Origin: SAR86 cluster bacterium
Lineage (GTDB): Bacteria; Pseudomonadota; Gammaproteobacteria; Magnimaribacterales; TMED112
Length of the DNA: 64,000 nucleotides
Reading direction: 5' to 3'
NCBI GenBank assembly: GCA_023703555.1
Contig: CP097968.1
Span: forward strand, 579,451-643,450
Under the pieces are notes generated by a model. It had not been told where the DNA came from, searched no databases, and worked only from the letters and a program-made list of their open reading frames with translations. This document shows, piece by piece, positions 61,506-64,000 of the stretch (within the stretch, counting starts at the first letter, position 1; each line of letters begins with the position of its first letter). Both the position numbers and the translations under genes were made by a program.

Positions 61506-62215
61506 AAATAGTCAAATGCGTCCAGAAAAAACAAAGTATAAAATGCCAGTCCAACCAATGATATTGAAAAAATATTTATGTAAATGTTTCCTCTCAGAAA
61601 TTTTTGGATCGTCTTATGCTTTAAAAATTCAACAAATAACATCGAGATGCCTGCAGCTCCTATCACATCTGAAAGCCAATGGGCTCCAAGCATTATTCTG
61701 CTGACAGCAACTACAGAAGCCAAAACAAACAATGATAAGAATACAACATTTGAATAGTAGTCTGAGATTTTTTTTCCAAATCTGTAAAAGACATAAAAAA
61801 CAAAGAAGATAGATGCGGTATGACCACTAGGGTAAGCCCCTTGAAAAAAAATAGGTTCAAAAAAAATGATGCTCTCATCTGATAACAAGCGCTCATTAGT
61901 CGCAGGCCTTGGAAAATTTAATACCTCTTTAACTAATTGGACAAAAATTCCTAGAAAAATTCCTGGAATTAAAAACATTCTTAATGGTACATACTTAAAA
62001 TGATTACTGCTATAACTTAATAATGATAGAACTGGAACAACTATAGCGATTAGGAAAACAGCATTTCCAATTTCAGTAATGTATCTAAAAAGCAATTCAT
62101 TAAAAAGCAGCTGATTCAAATGTATGACTACAAAGACCTCAAAATCTTTAAAAAACTTGAGAAGTATGGAGGAGATGATTATGCAACCAAAGAGAGAGAG
62201 TATTTTTGCGTTCAT
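61502..62215 (-). CDS. PAP2-family lipid phosphatase, second copy
   Basis: A 237-residue membrane protein with about seven helices. Signature: VKEVLNFPRPATNERLL (Lys and Arg), YPSGHTASIFFVF (SGH with catalytic His) and SRIMLGAHWLSDVIGA (Arg, catalytic His and Asp). It is more canonical than the copy downstream and longer at both ends. The first base of its start codon is shared with the stop of the GT39 gene; the last four bases overlap the next PAP2 gene. Likely removes phosphate from a polyprenyl or lipid A substrate on the periplasmic side. Confidence 0.9.
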   Translation of the reverse strand: MNAKILSLFGCIIISSILLKFFKDFEVFVVIHLNQLLFNELLFRYITEIGNAVFLIAIVVPVLSLLSYSSNHFKYVPLRMFLIPGIFLGIFVQLVKEVLNFPRPATNERLLSDESIIFFEPIFFQGAYPSGHTASIFFVFYVFYRFGKKISDYYSNVVFLSLFVLASVVAVSRIMLGAHWLSDVIGAAGISMLFVEFLKHKTIQKFLRGNIYINIFSISLVGLAFYTLFFLDAFDYL

Positions 62216-63750
62216 TAATCTGCGCCAATTGTAATGATTAAATAATTACCACTAGATTTTAGTATTTCGTAGTTAAATCTAAATTCCTTTACCTTGTCAA
62301 TCCTCGTCAAAATTAAACTATCCTCCCTGAGGCCACGATTTGCTTTCTTGCCAGCATAGAATGCAAAACTAGGTTTATTTATTTTGTACATAGAAATCTC
62401 TCTGTAATCGTCTTTTGCGTATTCACCCAATTTTTTTATATCATCTTGAGTTGAAGAATGAATCATTGGCAAAATACTGATCGACAAAAAAAGTATAAAT
62501 ACTGAAGATGAAAGTCTTTCAATGAAGCCAACTTTTAAATTATTTCTACCAAAAATAAAAAAAAGAAAAAGCAATAAAAGGAAGGTTAGTATGTAAAATC
62601 TGTAAAGGTAATCACTTTTGTATGCTTCTAATATCTGTAGATTTATATCAAACGTTGGATAAAGACTGACAGCATAATGAAGAATATATGGAAGGGTCAA
62701 ACACATGCACCAGAATAAAATTGTAAAGATTATTGGGAAAAGCATATTAGCCTTTTCATCTCGACTTTGAAGAGCTTTCTCAACAAAATACGCTGCCGGG
62801 GTCAAACCATAGACTAAATAATGTGGAAGCTTTGTTGTGGAAAATGAAAAAAATATTAGCACAACCAAAAACCAAACTAGAAGGAACTGATCAAGCGCAC
62901 TATTTTTAAAGTTTTGCTGGCTGATGCCTCTTACAAAATTAAGTGTTAGTGGCATTAAAAGAAATGGCAATAATAAAATATAGTAATAAATAGGACCAGA
63001 ATGATTTTCAAAAGACTCGGAGAACCGTCCAAAAGATTGTCCAAATAAAAGATAATTGACTGCATCTGGGCCTAACCTAAGATACAAATACACAAACCAC
63101 GATAAACCCAAGACAATAAATATTATCCAAGGATCAATATTCGTAATGGCCCTAAAAAATATTGCTAGTTTATTTCTAAATAATAGAAATATGAAGAATA
63201 CCAGGCCGCCTATAGCGATAACTGTAAGACCTTTAGTTAGGAATCCTAAGCTCAAATAAATTGCAGCAGTATTAATATATTTTTTGTCATTTGATTCATA
63301 AAATTTATAAAGTGAAATCATTAAAAGAGTAAGGAATAGATTTAAAAAAGCATCAGCTGTAGCAACAAAACTTATTAAAAACAATGCTGGCACAGAAAAA
63401 AAAGTAGATACTATTCCAAAGATTTTTATAGATTCTGTCCTTTGGCTGACAAATTTACCAAAAGCATAAATCCAAAAAATCCCAGCAATCAGAGATGGCA
63501 ATCTTAGAGCAACTTCATTAATGCCAAAAATCGTCATTGATAGTGCTTGAATCCAGTAAGATAAAATAGGTTTCTCAAGCCTAACAGTTTCTCCAATATA
63601 TGGAATCAGATATTGCTGATCAAGTAGCATTTGCAATGATGTTGAAGCAAAGGCTCCTTCGTCAAGATCAAAAATACCAGCACTCAACATGAAAAAAAAA
63701 GCTAATAAAATTGGTAAGAATATAAAGAAATTACTGCTGAAATACTTCAT
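62215..63750 (-). CDS. GT39-family (ArnT-like) glycosyltransferase
   Basis: A 511-residue membrane enzyme with about 12 helices from the ATG at 63750 ([20 protein letters not shown]); a GTG at 63774 would add eight polar residues. The family motifs are [20 protein letters not shown] (first periplasmic loop with the catalytic DxDE-like acidic residues) and [23 protein letters not shown], then a hydrophobic core and a C-terminal periplasmic domain. ArnT-like enzymes transfer a sugar from undecaprenyl phosphate to lipid A or other acceptors. The GT2 and two PAP2 genes in the same operon make a lipid A modification module plausible (by analogy with Francisella FlmK/FlmF2). Confidence 0.88.
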   Translation of the reverse strand: MKYFSSNFFIFLPILLAFFFMLSAGIFDLDEGAFASTSLQMLLDQQYLIPYIGETVRLEKPILSYWIQALSMTIFGINEVALRLPSLIAGIFWIYAFGKFVSQRTESIKIFGIVSTFFSVPALFLISFVATADAFLNLFLTLLMISLYKFYESNDKKYINTAAIYLSLGFLTKGLTVIAIGGLVFFIFLLFRNKLAIFFRAITNIDPWIIFIVLGLSWFVYLYLRLGPDAVNYLLFGQSFGRFSESFENHSGPIYYYILLLPFLLMPLTLNFVRGISQQNFKNSALDQFLLVWFLVVLIFFSFSTTKLPHYLVYGLTPAAYFVEKALQSRDEKANMLFPIIFTILFWCMCLTLPYILHYAVSLYPTFDINLQILEAYKSDYLYRFYILTFLLLLFLFFIFGRNNLKVGFIERLSSSVFILFLSISILPMIHSSTQDDIKKLGEYAKDDYREISMYKINKPSFAFYAGKKANRGLREDSLILTRIDKVKEFRFNYEILKSSGNYLIITIGAD

Positions 63751-63805
63751 TTTTTGATCTTCTGCATCTTTCACTACAGTAAATCACATTTTCCCAATCC
63801 CTGCT

Positions 63806-63835
63806 CCATTTTCTTCTCCAAGAAAATGGTTTTTT
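63806..63835 (+). terminator. Terminator-like hairpin oriented against the surrounding genes
   Basis: CCATTTTCTT-CTCC-AAGAAAATGG forms a perfect 10-bp stem, and six T follow on the plus strand. Genes on both sides are on the minus strand, where the stem is preceded by A and not followed by T, so it would not terminate their transcript. It may block antisense transcription or be a leader hairpin of the GT39 operon. The stem is AT-rich, so strength is moderate. Confidence 0.45.
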
Positions 63836-63873
63836 GCAGACCTTGCAGATTTTTTGAGGTAGTGGTTTCTTTT

Positions 63874-64000
63874 TCAAATTATTAAGAATTTTTCAATTAA
63901 CAAATACAACGATGCAAAGGAAGTTACAGCTAATATGAAGGTACTCACAGAATGAAATATTTTAAAGCTTAACAGGCCTTCATTTGATCCATCCAGGAAA
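63874..64000 (-). CDS. C-terminal end of a probable membrane protein, cut by the window edge
   Basis: On the minus strand the frame runs from the window end to a TGA at 63876-63874, giving 41 residues ([20 protein letters not shown]...[21 protein letters not shown]). The last 22 residues form one hydrophobic helix, so it is most likely the end of an inner-membrane protein, perhaps of the same envelope theme. Too little is visible for a family assignment, and the frame might be chance. Confidence 0.4.
   Translation of the reverse strand, partial: FLDGSNEGLLSFKIFHSVSTFILAVTSFASLYLLIEKFLII

Noticed and set aside
1-64000. CRISPR arrays, prophage, insertion sequences or integrases
   Set aside because: No direct-repeat arrays, transposase motifs or terminal inverted repeats were seen. 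The only long repeat is the clpX duplication.

Overview
The window reads as one continuous chromosomal stretch of a low-GC, streamlined marine gammaproteobacterium. The gammaproteobacterial placement rests on the gene order clpP-clpX-lon-hupB-ppiD, on rnhA-dnaQ divergent from gloB, on a long (type II) QueF and on a TatD of the E. coli TatD type. Five large TonB-dependent receptors, a laminarin-type glucan locus, very short intergenic gaps and many 4-20 bp overlaps fit an uncultivated surface-ocean lineage such as SAR86. That genus-level guess is inference, because no rRNA gene is present.

Layout. 1-7.9 kb: two TonB receptors, an EamA exporter, and between them a small gene under a near-perfect LexA box followed by a structured RNA with a terminator. 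8-13 kb: ABM monooxygenase, tRNA-Ser, and an operon MoxR ATPase - CoxE-like VWA protein - ABC exporter pair - queF. 13-18.8 kb: tatD facing a tightly coupled five-gene operon (PlcP/LpxH-like phosphoesterase, GT4 glycosyltransferase, rhomboid, BolA, RND exporter). 18.8-22.1 kb: ELM1-family protein, two GT4 enzymes, Smr protein. 22.1-37.5 kb: isoaspartyl peptidase with a frameshift, GH16 laminarinase lipoprotein, TonB receptor, RraA-like protein, GH3 glucosidase, sodium/sugar symporter, glucokinase, GH13 glucosidase, thioesterase, a further TonB receptor and an M23 peptidase. 37.7-44 kb: tRNA-Ala, TonB receptor, DASS symporter, gamma-glutamyltransferase. 44-54.7 kb: gltX, dnaQ, rnhA, gloB, fabI, ppiD, hupB, lon, clpX (with a perfect 236-bp tandem duplication of its 5' end), clpP. 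54.7-64 kb: tRNA-His, glutamate dehydrogenase, tRNA-Arg, tRNA-Pro, folD, a FabY-like ketoacyl synthase, gpsA, and an envelope-lipid operon (GT2, two PAP2 phosphatases, GT39).

How the parts fit. The 22-37 kb block can account for beta-glucan use: outer-membrane uptake, GH16 cutting, GH3 release of glucose, Na+-coupled import and phosphorylation by glucokinase. The TonB receptor - DASS - GGT run looks like uptake and cleavage of gamma-glutamyl compounds. The two glycosyltransferase regions and the PlcP-like/GT4 pair point to envelope lipid remodelling.

The most unusual signals are (1) the LexA-controlled small gene and adjacent RNA carrying a 15-nt perfect complement of the 16S rRNA 3' tail; (2) an A8 slippery run that breaks the isoaspartyl peptidase frame exactly at its autocleavage site; (3) the clpX tandem duplication that encodes a free zinc-binding domain; and (4) repeated promoter layouts that predict leaderless mRNAs.
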